A DNA stretch of 64,000 nt from Vombatus ursinus (lineage: Eukaryota > Chordata > Mammalia > Diprotodontia > Vombatidae): positions 43,841,260 through 43,905,259 of the forward strand of contig NW_020954599.1 of assembly GCF_900497805.2 (NCBI RefSeq), written 5' to 3'. The notes beneath the pieces were generated by a model. That model saw only the letters and a list, made by a program, of their open reading frames with translations. It searched no databases and was not told where the DNA came from. Shown here piece by piece: positions 32,239 to 42,929 of this stretch. The stretch's first letter is position 1. Every line of letters begins with the position of its first letter. The translations under genes and the position numbers were made by a program.

Positions 32239-33049
32239 CGACCACAGGGTGGAATCCCCACCTGATGCAGTAATCAGGTCAGAGTTAGGCAAGCAGACAA
32301 TTTTTAGGGCACTTTTTCCAGACTCTTCCTTACACCAGAAGATGAGCAATGGGATCTTTAAAACCAAAGGAGCTGCCAAATCCCAATGCTGCTTCCAGTA
32401 AGAAGGCGACCCTATGGCCTGGGCCTCCTACATGCAGGGTTGTGACTACAACTCCCAGTGTATCCACACCTGCTGCTTCGTCACTTGCCACAGGTCTTTG
32501 AGGTAGATAAGAATTGTAAAATGGTATGGATGATGTTTTTTGATTCATGAATAAATCAGGTTTAAGTGAGGCAGAGTTGCATGAATTTGTCAGCCTCACT
32601 CCCTCTTCTAGTTATTACAGTCTAGTGGCAGGACAGAGTCCTGCTCAGATGCAGTGGATGATCTTGGTGTCTTTGATGTCTAACCAAGCTCTAAGCACTC
32701 CATAGCACCTACTTCCGCTGCCTTCCCGGCCATTGGAACAAATTATTCTCATATGCCCATTACACCAGGGTAAGCCCTCACATGCTTTGGGTAGATACTC
32801 ACCTAACTCACTGATGGTTTTGAAACCCCTAGGTTACCCACAATCTGGTTTAGCCTGTCTGCCAAAATAGTTTACCAGAGTATGGCCACTGTGCATGCTA
32901 CTGCTTATTGGATCCATAGGTAAGAGTTAGATGTATCAGGTGGACACCAAAGGTAGAAAGTAGCCCTGAAAAAGGCTTAGCAGCCCTCACACCAGAGGCA
33001 CTAGTCTTCCCAGAACACACCCTACACTCCACAGTTCTTCAATTATGTA

Positions 33050-33190
33050 AAGGGGCAATACATCTAAGAGATAGTGAATCATCAGAGATCTTCAGGCAGA
33101 GTCTGGATAGTCACTTTCCAGAGATATTCTGGGGTAATTTCCTCTTCATATATTGACTACATGGCTTTTGGCATTGACTTAAGATTTTTG
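33050..33190 (+). repeat. L3/CR1 3' tail fragment
   Basis: gagatcttcaggcagagtct, ggatagtcactttccagaga, tattctggggtaatttcctc fit the L3 3' end. Confidence 0.5.
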
Positions 33191-33630
33191 TGTATCTTAT
33201 GTTCCTTCTATTATATTTAGATGATGGAGGAAATGTCAATTAAAGACAACTGTACTTTTGCTACCAATTGGGGTTCTGTAGTAGAGGAAAAACTGTGCCC
33301 ACAACAACTGATTATATTTATCATCCCCTTGTACAGGGACACTTAAGAGCAGAGCAGATTCCCTGGTTGCTAGAATCATTCTTACTGAACTCCTAGTAGG
33401 CTCATACCTAGCAGGCAAGGGTAGATCATGCTGCAAATAAACTTAGAAACTGCTTGTGGATCTATGGAATATTTGACACTTTTTGGAAAGTGTGATTAGT
33501 AACTAAAAATATCTATTAATGATCAAAAGTCATAAAAAAAGAAAATCCCAGACAACCTAGTGAATAAAATCAGTTCTTCAATAAACTTGTGTTAAGCCCA
33601 TATTATTTATAAGGCAATAGTTGGTGTGCT
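33191..33630. other. Unassigned stretch
   Basis: No gene or repeat recognised. The 66-codon minus frame at 33236-33436 is unrecognised. Confidence 0.35.
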
Positions 33631-33830
33631 ATAATGGATCCAAAGTTGATCAAAGACTTGGACTAAAATCTTATTTCTGATGCAACTAAGCTGCTAACCA
33701 TGGATACATCACTTAAATTCTTAGTATCCTAGGTGAATCTCTTAAGACTATAAGTTACAGAAGAGTTGAGAGTTTCCACACTGGGAGTTCCCTACAATAT
33801 GAAATCACAGGTCCCTCTCCCCCCAAACTA
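33630..33830 (+). repeat. MIR-family SINE, marsupial variant
   Basis: aagactataagttacagaag, cactgggagttccctacaat, atgaaatcacaggtccctct. Confidence 0.65.
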
Positions 33831-34304
33831 ATTACGAGGCATTGCACACAGAAAGACAAAAAACAAAACCATTGCTATTCTCAGGAAGCTTTCATTCTAT
33901 GTATATCTCCAGACATACTATGAAAGATAATGGCAGTTCAATTTACTAACATTGCTAACATTTACAGAGGGTGGACGAGTATAAGAACAAACTGAACTTT
34001 TCCCCAAAATACATGGCCTTTTGAATTAATTTCCTTTGGCCCTTTCAAAAGGAAACTATGAAGAGGGTCAGGCATAGTGAGAAATGACTTGAGTTCAGAT
34101 GGAGGCATTTTGGATCTCAAGAATCAGGGGTTACCTAGAAAAGAAAATCATCCGGCAGTCAGTTGGAAATATCAGATTGGAGCTCATGGGCAAGATTGGG
34201 GTTGGATATGTATATTTAGTTATTTTCTTTATACAGGCATCACCAAGTTATTTCTTTTATTTTATTTTAGACCAACTAAATGATGAAGCCTGATCTTCTG
34301 AGGC
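33831..34304. other. Unassigned stretch
   Basis: Two overlapping plus frames (34077-34293) are unrecognised and have low-complexity ends. No repeat assigned. Confidence 0.35.
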
Positions 34305-34530
34305 AACTATGGCATAGCAGAAAGAACATTTGATCCCAAGTTAGAATATCTAGGTTTAAATTTTGACCCTGTAACAAACCAACAAGTTAACTGATTTTGG
34401 CAAGTCAATTCCCCTTCTGAGTCTCAATTTATTCCGCTGTAAATATGGAAAATAACAAATGTATTACCTATCTCATTGGATTTTGTGAGGATCAAAAGGT
34501 TTTGCAATTCATAAATACTGAGTGTCAGGG
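34305..34530 (+). repeat. MIR-family SINE
   Basis: actatggcatagcagaaaga, gattttggcaagtcaattcc, attgtgaggatcaaaag-like text (tttgtgaggatcaaaaggtt). Confidence 0.65.
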
Positions 34531-34639
34531 GTTTTTTGTGTTTCCTTTTTTAATTCTTGAATAAAAATGTCATTCTTCATGATATCATTTGATTTCCTGA
34601 ATATTTATTAGAATTATCTGCTATTACAAAGGCAGTGTA

Positions 34640-34830
34640 TCATTGGGGAAAGACTATGAGCTATTCAGGAAGACTTGAGACTCCTACTAGATATGATCTT
34701 AGGCAAGTCACAGTGCCTTGGACAGCCCCTTTGTTTTATCTTCTAAGTCAAAGATGAGTTCTGATCTATATTGATGGAGGGAATTTCCATGCTGAGAGCT
34801 CCTCCATGCTGGAGAAATTGCAAATCATGA
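34640..34830 (+). repeat. MIR-family SINE, marsupial variant
   Basis: tgatcttaggcaagtcacag, gaatttccatgctgagagct, gaaattgcaaatcatgatag. Confidence 0.55.
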
Positions 34831-34834
34831 TAGC

Positions 34835-35020
34835 ATAGGTTTAGAAATAAAAGGACCAGAAGTTATCTAGCCCAACCACTTAATTTTACAGATGAGGAAA
34901 ATGGGGCCTATAGAAGTTAAGTGATTTGTTCAAAGTCATGCAGGTAATAAATAATAGAGGTCGTATTTTAGCCTGAGTCATCCATTTCCAAGTATGGCAC
35001 TCTTTCCTCTGCACAACGTA
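34835..35020 (-). repeat. MIR-family SINE
   Basis: aattttacagatgaggaaaa, agaagttaagtgatttgttc, aaagtcatgcaggtaataaa. Confidence 0.7.
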
Positions 35021-36040
35021 GATTATTAACATATTGATATATGTGTTATTAAACCTTAAAAGGTTTAATTTACCTTCCAGTGGAGAGTTAAGCATATGGT
35101 TAAGGGTTTGGTGCATTTTTATTGCACAATAAAAAAGCAAGTACATAAAACATGTGAGTCATAATAAAACATTAGCTGGAGGGAAATGAGATTTTGTTGA
35201 TTGTGTTCAAAATGTCTTAGCATGGTGCCTTTCATGGCAGAAACTTGTATTGAAAGTGACTCCAACATCTGTGCAGTAATACAAATATAAGAAACTTGTA
35301 TTAAAAAAAAAGGAATAAGCACCTTTGGTTCAATGATGGAAATATTATAGAAACACCTTTTTTGGTATGTGAATCAGGGCTTGGTAACCAGCCTTCAGTG
35401 AATGAGGTATATAAAGAGAACATCTTATATCAAAATCTACTTACTGGAAGAGAATATTTTTACTAGTGAAGATTGTATGTGAACTTTTGTCTAACAGTGA
35501 CAGCATGCTACACACAAATACACTTCAAGCTTTGAACATAGTCCTCAGAGTCACGATCTGGGGAAGCAGCTCCTGCAGAGAATCATTCTCCTAATGACAC
35601 ATGGGTCAGGCAGGCCAGCCTGGCTGGGGCAATGAGCACTCTGAAAGAGAGAAGGAAGGTGGTATATGCCAGATAAGTCAAACCACCAATACCACCTTGA
35701 CCATAATCTTTCATCAGACACTGATGGAGATAAATTGTGACCTTGAACACAAGAGCTTTGGAAATAACAACATTCCCCCCAACCACTAGAACGCCTTCAG
35801 ACTAGCCCCCAAAGAAATCATTGAAAAGAGACCCACTTTCCTCTTAACCACCAGCAACATTGGCTGGCCAATTGCCACCGACAAGAAGACCCCCTATGGG
35901 GTTAGATCACACAGAGATGGACAATCAAACTCACCAACAAGAAGACCCTGAACCCAAGAGCCTTGGGACCAAGAGCCTTCCATACTAGTGCCCTCAGCCA
36001 GTGCCTTCAGGAGCAGCCTTTGTAGAGATTCTGTCTAATG
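35021..36040. other. Unassigned stretch
   Basis: No gene supported. 35500-36040 is GC-richer and has internal near-repeats (accaacaagaagaccctgaa and the ccgacaagaagacccccta text). It may be an unrecognised element. Confidence 0.35.
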
Positions 36041-36044
36041 GGAG

Positions 36045-36112
36045 AGAACTTGGAACTCAAAGTTTTAAAAAAATGAAATTTGAAAATTGTTTTTTCATGG
36101 AACTAATTTTTT
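36045..36112 (+). repeat. L1 3' end scrap
   Basis: gagagaacttggaactcaaa, gttttaaaaaaatgaaattt, ttgttttttcatgg resemble L1 3' ends in this window. Confidence 0.5.
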
Positions 36113-36129
36113 TAAATTAAGTTAATATT

Positions 36130-37445
36130 ACCTCATAATGAGTCTTCAGATTAAAACTTAATTGGAGAATATTATAAAAATATAAAGGAATTCCTGAATA
36201 AAACTCTGAAATTTATTAGATGAATAATTTAGTAGAATTTTAAAGTGTAATGAGATCACTAAGAACTAGCATGGCTTCATCAAAATAGCAGATTCACTTT
36301 CATTTTTGGTAGGTCACAAGATTGCTAGATCAGGGGAATATCATGGATATTCCAGAAGATATTTCATCACTCAGAAATTTATGTTTTTGAAAGTTGAAAT
36401 TGGTTGAAATTGTCCTCATCCTTGTTGACATAATCAAGAGATTTACTCTAGATAAGTAAGTTTTGTTGTATTCAAAATTTGTTGCATAATCAAGCAAATT
36501 CACAAAGTAATGATCAGGATCAACCTTAGTTTTCTTTAGTGCAAGATCCCTGGGATCTGCCCATATTCTTAATCTATTCAACTATTTTACCAATAACTTG
36601 GGTGAAGTCATGGATGACAGGCTTGGTAAATTTGTTTACATCAGCAAGGTGAGAGAAATAAACAAGTTGGTTGATGGAACTGGGATTCTTAAATCTCTCA
36701 ACCATGTAGACTGAAAAGGTAACATTTAAAAGGGATGATTGTGAAGGTCTATACTTAGAAATTCAACAGAGAAATACATAGGACTAAGAAGACATTACCC
36801 CACACAAATTGATGTCAAGAAGACTTTGAAGTTTAGTTGATTGCAAGCTAAATTACAGTCAATGATGTGGCAGAAAACAAAAACAACAACAACAAAAACC
36901 TAATGCCATCTTAAGCTGAATTAATGGAAATACTGTGTCTATGACAAGGGTATTAATAATCTTGCTATGTTGATTTGTAGTCCAAGTACATCTAGAATTG
37001 TGTGTTCCCTACTGGGTGCCACATTTTTGAAAGACTACTTAGTACAGTGAGTAGTGAGTAGAGATCAGTGTGACCAGGCTGATGAAAGGACTTGAGAGCC
37101 GAAAATAAAAGGTTTCAGAGGGATATGGTATCTATCTTAAAGATCTGAAGACTTGCCAGGTGAAAGGGCTTGTAGTTTTATTCTTTTTGTCCCTGCGAGT
37201 AGAACTTTGAGCAAAGACTCAAAGTTTCAGAGAAGGGCTTGATCCTGGAAAAAATAAAACTTCCTAACAATTATGAGGTATATACAAATAGAAGAGGCTG
37301 CATTGGGAGATACTGGACTTTCCTTCACTATGGAGCTTCAAGTATAATATCAATGATAACTTGTCAGAAATATTGTAAAGAGAATTTTTGTTTTGGATTA
37401 CTTGGTTCTTTCATATCCCTTTCAACTCTGAGATTCTGGAATTCA
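36130..37445 (+). mobile_element. L3/CR1 LINE relic with 3' end
   Basis: Plus order: cactaagaactagcatggct, tagatcaggggaatatcatg, then tgtgtgaccaggctgatg-like text (agtgtgaccaggctgatgaa), and the end words tcatatccctttcaactctg, agattctggaattc. Frames are closed. The end near 37445 is the normal L3 3' end. Confidence 0.7.
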
Positions 37446-37997
37446 AAAAAAAATCTGAAAGTTGACTTAAATGATATCGATATGATATTTCATAACAGCA
37501 CAGTAATTCCTATGCTCATTCAGTCTAATAATAATAATAAAAACCTTTTATATCTTCTGACAAAAAATCCTCCAAAATCACATTGCCTGTCTAGCAAATA
37601 TATGAATATGTCTTTGAGGTTATGGACATTATTGTTTGAAAAGAAAATTGACTTTTTTTTTTTTGTATAGGATTTCCAAGACCTTTTCTTTTGTAGTATT
37701 TTATCAACCATGTTTTTTTTTTCAATAAGCTCTGCAGAGCCAACACGTTAAAAAGCTATTTTTTCTCCATCAAATACCCATTTAAGAAATACTTGATATC
37801 TAAGTGCTTATATTGACAAAAATATATTTTGACTTCTGTGCACAGTTTTTTGCTCTAAATTTCCAGTATGGGAATAACAATTCTTTTTGTTTCCAGTGTG
37901 TTAGGTTGAATCCAATTTGAGAGTATTGGCATTAGTACTGATCTGTTTTAGTGTATGACCAAGTATGACAACTTCACATTACTGAGGCTTTCTTAAG
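37446..37997. other. AT-rich unassigned stretch
   Basis: Contains AAT repeats near 37530. The 143-codon plus frame 37239-37670 runs from the L3 3' end into this stretch and is a chance frame. Confidence 0.4.
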
Positions 37998-38010
37998 AAA
38001 TACATTGTTA

Positions 38011-38147
38011 GGGGCAGCTAGGTGGCACAGTGGATAGAGTACCGGCCCTGGATTTAGGAGGACCTGTGTTCAAATCCAACCTCAGACACATAACACTAGC
38101 TGTGTGACCCTGGGCAAGCCACTTAACCCCATTCCCTAGCCAAAAAA
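38011..38147 (+). mobile_element. tRNA-derived marsupial SINE (WSINE-like)
   Basis: ggggcagctaggtggcacag, gtgttcaaatccaacctcag, tgtgaccctgggcaagccac, A tail. A 13-bp target-site duplication with two mismatches: aaatacattgtta (37998-38010) and aaatgcattgttg (38148-38160). Confidence 0.9.
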
Positions 38148-38224
38148 AAATGCATTGTTGGTACTCTTGAAATTTATGTAGTGACCCCCACTGTCTCCAG
38201 TATGACTTGTTTTCTAAGTACTTG

Positions 38225-38605
38225 TTCATCAGTGCTGGGGAGACATCCCCAGTCTGCAGCTTTTGTATTCCCTGCTATCTAGCACATAGCAGGTCATCCC
38301 CTACATGTTAACCAGCATATAGAAGCCCATTCCCCCTATCTATAACCTCATTTCCTTATGATGCAGAAATTGGGGAGGAGTTAAAATTCAATGGCCCATC
38401 CCTTTTGCTGATGTGGACCTATCCGAATTGTCTTGATCTCATTATGAAAGCTAGCATTAAAAGTTGGATCCATTTTGAATCCCTTGCTAATCTCTCGCGA
38501 TCAGCCAATCTTTGTGTTGCTACCCTGATGTATTGTTTAATAAACTTTTAATTCTCTTTTTTCCTGAGTTTTGCCTCATTAAGCAGGGTGAAAGTTCACA
38601 CAAAG
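38225..38605 (+). mobile_element. Possible solo LTR of an endogenous retrovirus (fossil)
   Basis: A compact segment with LTR-like layout: a GC-richer U3-like part, a CAAT-like word, then a polyadenylation signal (tttaataaactttt) followed by a T-rich stretch and a short U5-like part. No internal retroviral region adjoins it, so it would be a solo LTR. The family cannot be named and the exact ends are uncertain. It looks old. Confidence 0.4.
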
Positions 38606-38679
38606 GATGTTCCTTTTAACAGTACCTTTTCTATTTACATAGGCGGCACATTGCCTAACAAATATGTTAAGTGCTTTGA

Positions 38680-38790
38680 GGACAGGGAATATTTTCATTT
38701 GTTTTGTCTTTATATGCCCAGAACCAAGCACAGTACTTTGTACATAGTAGGTCCTAAATAAATAAATGATAGTTGCATTGGATTGGAGTA
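38680..38790 (+). repeat. L2/MIR 3' tail
   Basis: gtgctttgaggacagggaat, cccagaaccaagcacagtac, gtacatagtaggtcctaaat. Confidence 0.6.
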
Positions 38791-38799
38791 ATGAGTATA

Positions 38800-38950
38800 G
38801 GAACATTGATTTGGAGCTGAAAGGGACCTTTTGTGTCATCTATTCCAAATCCCTAAAATGAGGAAATTGAACCTCATAGAAGGTCAATGGTTTTCCCGAG
38901 GGAGTAAATGGAAGCACTACAGTGTGAATGCATGTCCTCCAATTACAAAG
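38800..38950 (-). repeat. MIR-family SINE
   Basis: ttggagctgaaagggacctt, aaaatgaggaaattgaacct. Confidence 0.6.
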
Positions 38951-38969
38951 GAAGTGTCAGGAGAATAAA

Positions 38970-39200
38970 GATTTATTAACTTTCAGGCACTGTACTAAGT
39001 GCTTTATAACTAATATTCCATTTGATCCTAATAATAACTCTGGGTGGTAGGGGTTATTATTATCCCCATTTTACAGGTGAGAAAACTGAGGCAGAGTTTA
39101 AGTGACTTGCCCAGGGTCATGTAGCTAGTAAGCGTCTGATGTAGGATTCAAATAGACTCCAGATCCACTGCTCTTTCCATTAATGCCACCCAGCTGCCTC
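38970..39200 (-). repeat. MIR-family SINE
   Basis: Antisense MIR, well kept: caggcactgtactaagtgct, tatccccattttacaggtga, agtgacttgcccagggtcat, tgtagctagtaagcgtctga. Confidence 0.8.
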
Positions 39201-39214
39201 TAGGAAAATTTTAT

Positions 39215-39490
39215 CGGTGGCACAGTGGCACACAGTGAATACAATACATTGGACCTAGAGTCAAGAAGAACTTAGTTCAAATCCTGTCTCAGACACTGAG
39301 AAGCCATATGACCCTGAACAAGTCACTTAACTTCTACCTATTTCAGTTTCCTTACCTTTGAAATGGGAATAATAATAGCACCTACCTCCTAGGGTTGTCA
39401 AAAGGATAGAATTAGAATAAGATAGTATTTGAAAAGTACTTTGCAAACCATGAAGTGCTACATAAATGCTATTACTATTACTATTCTTTC
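39215..39490 (+). repeat. MIR/THER-like SINE
   Basis: tcaagaagaacttagttcaa, gaacaagtcacttaacttct, gaaatgggaataataatagc, then tactttgcaaaccatgaagt. Confidence 0.75.
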
Positions 39491-40859
39491 CTTTCTTTCC
39501 TCAATCTGAATAAACATCTTCTTGAGGCATATACTTCATTCTTTTTTTTTTCTTTTTCCTTTTTAGTAACAAAAGTTATCATTCTCAAGCACAGTAAGGC
39601 TCTAGAAAATCATTGACTCAGGTGAAATCTGTCTTGGTCCTTCTCTATCTTGCACTGGTTTTATTTTGACTCTTCAGTGATTTCATACAGGCCATAAGTT
39701 CCACTTACTTCCCCACTCATCATCCTTACTTCATACTATCTACAGCCTCTCCCCATCAAAACATAAGCACTCATCTTCCCTCTGATACCTTTAGAACCTT
39801 GCTCACTAGTATGTAACAAAATAAGGTAATGTCCAACTGGAACCATTCAACCAACATATTATTATTGGTGTATTCGTATTAGGAGCTTACTATTATAATG
39901 CCTTATCCCAGGTAAAATGCTTGGCTGACTAAGGACTTCTAGGACTAACAATAATGCTAGGAATTTTAGGGGTTGTAGGAAAGATATTTTTGCTCAGAAA
40001 AGCTTTTGCACTCTGTTAAATGATACTTGTAGGATTATAGGGTTTAGAACTGAAAGAGATCTTAGTAATCATCTGTCTAGTCTAATCCCTTTATAAGGAT
40101 AGATGATAGAGAATTTAATAAGGGCTTGCTATGTATTGTACTGAATACAAATGTTGTTAATCCTTTGCTCTTAAGAGGACCAATGACATCATGAGGGCAA
40201 TGTATTGACTTGAGTATGAATTGCTTTACAATGTTAAGGAGACATCAAACAGTTCTATTTCCTGAATGGAAGCTTTAGAAATAATCTTGATAGTATTCAG
40301 AGATTGGAATAATAGACCTATTTAACTAACGTGTATTGAAAGTCAAGAATCTGGACTAGGGAAGGCCTATAGCAACATCATCAAAACAGATGTCAAGAGA
40401 TCATTTATTTTGTTTCCCATCTCAGTCCCTTATGCTATTTAATGTTTGCTTTCTCCAGTGCATCCCACATGGTAGGGACTTGTTATTTGTTTGTTGAATA
40501 AAGGAATGGATGGATATGTTTGCTGCTCAAAGTTCTAGTTTTCAATCAAACACTTGTAAATTGTGTGTTGGAAAATTTAATTGCCATAATTGCATGAAAA
40601 CTACCTGATCTCTCTTGGGTAATAGTTAAGGAATGGTGCATTGTTGACATCTTTGTTATAGTTTGAGCATGAGCTTATTTTAACTCAGAAGAATTAAAAG
40701 GTCATGACAGTTAATTAATTGCTTGATTTATAGTTTCTTAATGACTTATTTATCCTAAATCTAATTACACTTTGAGAACACATTGAAAAGTGCTACAAAA
40801 TGCCTACTTTGTGATTAGTACTTAAAACACAAATTGAGTAAATAGAAGGCAATAGGATA
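39491..40859. other. Mostly unassigned
   Basis: No gene supported. Short MIR-like words at 40040-40100 and an L2-like 3' tail at 40430-40510 (cccacatggtagggacttgt, tgttgaataaaggaatgg). Confidence 0.4.
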
Positions 40860-41000
40860 AAGTGGAATGAAGAAGTCACAGATTGAGAGTGAGAACATTT
40901 GAGTTTCTAATCCAAAGTTGACCACTAAAGAGTTGTCCAAATTTGGCCATATCATTAGAACTCTGGGCCTCACTTTCTTTAGCTGTAAAATGGAGAAGAC
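40860..41000 (+). repeat. MIR-family SINE
   Basis: gtttctaatccaaagttgac, ctcactttctttagctgtaa, aatggagaagac. Confidence 0.55.
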
Positions 41001-41079
41001 AAAGCCCACTTGTTTGGAGTACCCCCCAAAAAAGATTGCTAATACAAAAGCATTTTGAAAAAGTCAAGGCATTATAATG

Positions 41080-41330
41080 TATACGACATTTAACATTAAT
41101 GTAGTTAGATGAAATGCTTGTGAAGAGATGGCCCCTGCCTTCAGGGAGCTTACATTCTAATGATGGAAAACAAGATACAAAAGGAAATCAGAAAAGTGAA
41201 GATGGGGGATCATAGGTGGGAGATTAGGAAGCTGAGGTACAGAAAGGCTAAGTAATTTGGCACAGGGATCACATAAGTAAGCAGAGGTATGAGCATTTGA
41301 ATCATAAGCTTACACAAATCTCACCTTGTA
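41080..41330. repeat. L2/MIR-like scraps
   Basis: ttcagggagcttacattcta (antisense L2 type) followed by gaagctgaggtacagaaagg (antisense MIR type). Confidence 0.45.
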
Positions 41331-41384
41331 TGGGTTTTGCCTTTAACTTCCCTTAAATATTTTATAAAGGATTTACCCAAAAGA

Positions 41385-41540
41385 TGCCTTCTTCTAGATT
41401 ATAGCTTTAGAACTAAAAGGAACCATATAGTTCTACTGTTCCAACCTCCCCATTTTCCAAAGGAAGAAACTCAGGTCCAGAGAGGTGGTGACTTCTCCAA
41501 GTCAATACACATTTTTAAGTTGCAGATTTCAAATCTAGTG
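41385..41540 (-). repeat. MIR-family SINE
   Basis: ctttagaactaaaaggaacc, caacctccccattttccaaa, gaaactcaggtccagagagg. Confidence 0.7.
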
Positions 41541-41544
41541 CTTT

Positions 41545-41810
41545 TTAAGAATAATAATAGCTAACATTTAAATTGGGTTTTACAATTTACAAATCACTTC
41601 ATGTACATTATCTCATTTAATCATCCCAACCTCCCTCTGAGATTTTATTACCTTCACTTCACAGTTAAGGAAACTGAAGCTGGGAGGACAAGGGGCTTAC
41701 CCAGAATTACTCACTTAGCCAGTAATTACCTAAGGTAGAATCTGAACTCAAAACTTCCTGACTCTAAAACAAGTCCTCTCCACACACACCACGGTATGAG
41801 TATGAGTTCA
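41545..41810 (-). repeat. MIR-family SINE
   Basis: acatttaaattgggttttac, attatctcatttaatcatcc, gttaaggaaactgaagctgg, ggcttacccagaattactca. Confidence 0.75.
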
Positions 41811-42175
41811 TCATTTACATTGTAAGACTGGACTACCTTCTTTTTCCAATTATTTTATATTGGACAAAACAGACCAGAAACCAAGAAAGACAGTTGATTG
41901 AAATATAATTTGATTTAATGTGATATTGAGAAAATGTATTGTGTGATGAATTTATCCACAGTTAGATGAAGTAAAGAGGAAAAACTGATTATTTTCCCCT
42001 AAGGCATATAGAAAATATATATAACTCCTAATTTATATTCCAAAAACTCATTTATAAGTCATAGATCTGAAATTAAATAAAAGGTTATATAAGATAATCT
42101 CATATATAGACAGGAGTGTCATCTGAATATCCCTGAAAAGTAGTTACTATGCCATAAAGTAACCCATTCAAATAT
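41811..42175. other. AT-rich unassigned stretch
   Basis: Nothing recognised. Confidence 0.4.
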
Positions 42176-42676
42176 TTTTTGAAGTTTTATTGAAGTATTT
42201 TTTTCCTTTTTTTTGTATGTAATGGCTACACATAATCCTTTAGAATGTTCCCTTATAACAAAGAAGTACAGTTAAACAAAACAAATTAACACATTGACCA
42301 TCTGACTATACATGCCCCTTTCCTTACCTGAAGTCCTCCAGAAACCATTCCAGACCTGTAAACAGCCAAAAGGAGGGAAATAGGTCATTACCCCTCTGGA
42401 GTCAAGACTGGTCATTGCAGTGATCTGAATTCTGATGTCATTGAGTATTATTTTACATTATCTTCTTGTGGCTATTGTCTTCTCTTATTTCTACTTGCTT
42501 TGTTCTTCATCACTTTATACAAGCCTTCCTTAGGTCCTCTGAATTCTGCACACTTATCATTCTATTATATTCATAATCATAATTTAACCATCCATTCCCT
42601 GACTGATATGTACTGGCATTCTGAATTATAGCATAATTTGTTATATATTCATGGATTCTAGAATGGGCCTATTATA
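42176..42676 (-). mobile_element. 5'-truncated L1, 3' end only
   Basis: Antisense L1 3' UTR and ORF2 end: agtacagttaaacaaaacaa, catttcagtg-type text, gactggtcattgcagtgatc, tacaagccttccttaggtcc, aattatagcataatttgtta. It is about 500 bp and decayed. Confidence 0.6.
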
Positions 42677-42900
42677 AATCAGACCACAGTATAATGGAAT
42701 TGGCTTCAGAGCCAGAAATATCTGGGTCTAAGTCTCATCTTTGACACATACAGGCTATGTGATCCTAAGCAAATTAATTACATTCTCAATCTTTGGCAAC
42801 TCTCTATGACTATATGTTTCAAAGAAGGTTACCGACCTAATTTGGCAGAGGGATACATCACATCTAAAAGTAACCTATATCAAAAAAATCACAGGCCCAG
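42677..42900 (+). repeat. MIR-family SINE, marsupial variant
   Basis: ataatggaattggcttcaga, tctgggtctaagtctcatct, ctatgtgatcctaagcaaat, aaaaatcacaggcccag. Confidence 0.65.
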
Positions 42901-42929
42901 CCTTTTTCTCTAAGGGACCTATTCCATTG

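Larger units (their letters stand above)
30195..33045 (-). mobile_element. RTE-clade LINE, 5' portion through RT
   Basis: Minus strand: 5' UTR-like sequence (about 33045-32170), an APE endonuclease (about 32100-31430), a linker and the N-terminal half of the reverse transcriptase to about 30195, where it stops before the RT end. Proteins of this type are often mis-annotated as craniofacial development protein 2-like. There is no A tail or 3' end here, so it is 3'-truncated or joined to the L3 by a later break. (TG)n and CA-rich insertions sit inside it. Confidence 0.75.

Noticed and set aside
31947-32401. Frames with long VCVCVC or HTHTHT runs
   Set aside because: Translation of the (TG)n microsatellite.
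37239-37670. 143-codon plus-strand open frame
   Set aside because: Begins in an L3 3' end and runs into AT-rich DNA; no family features.
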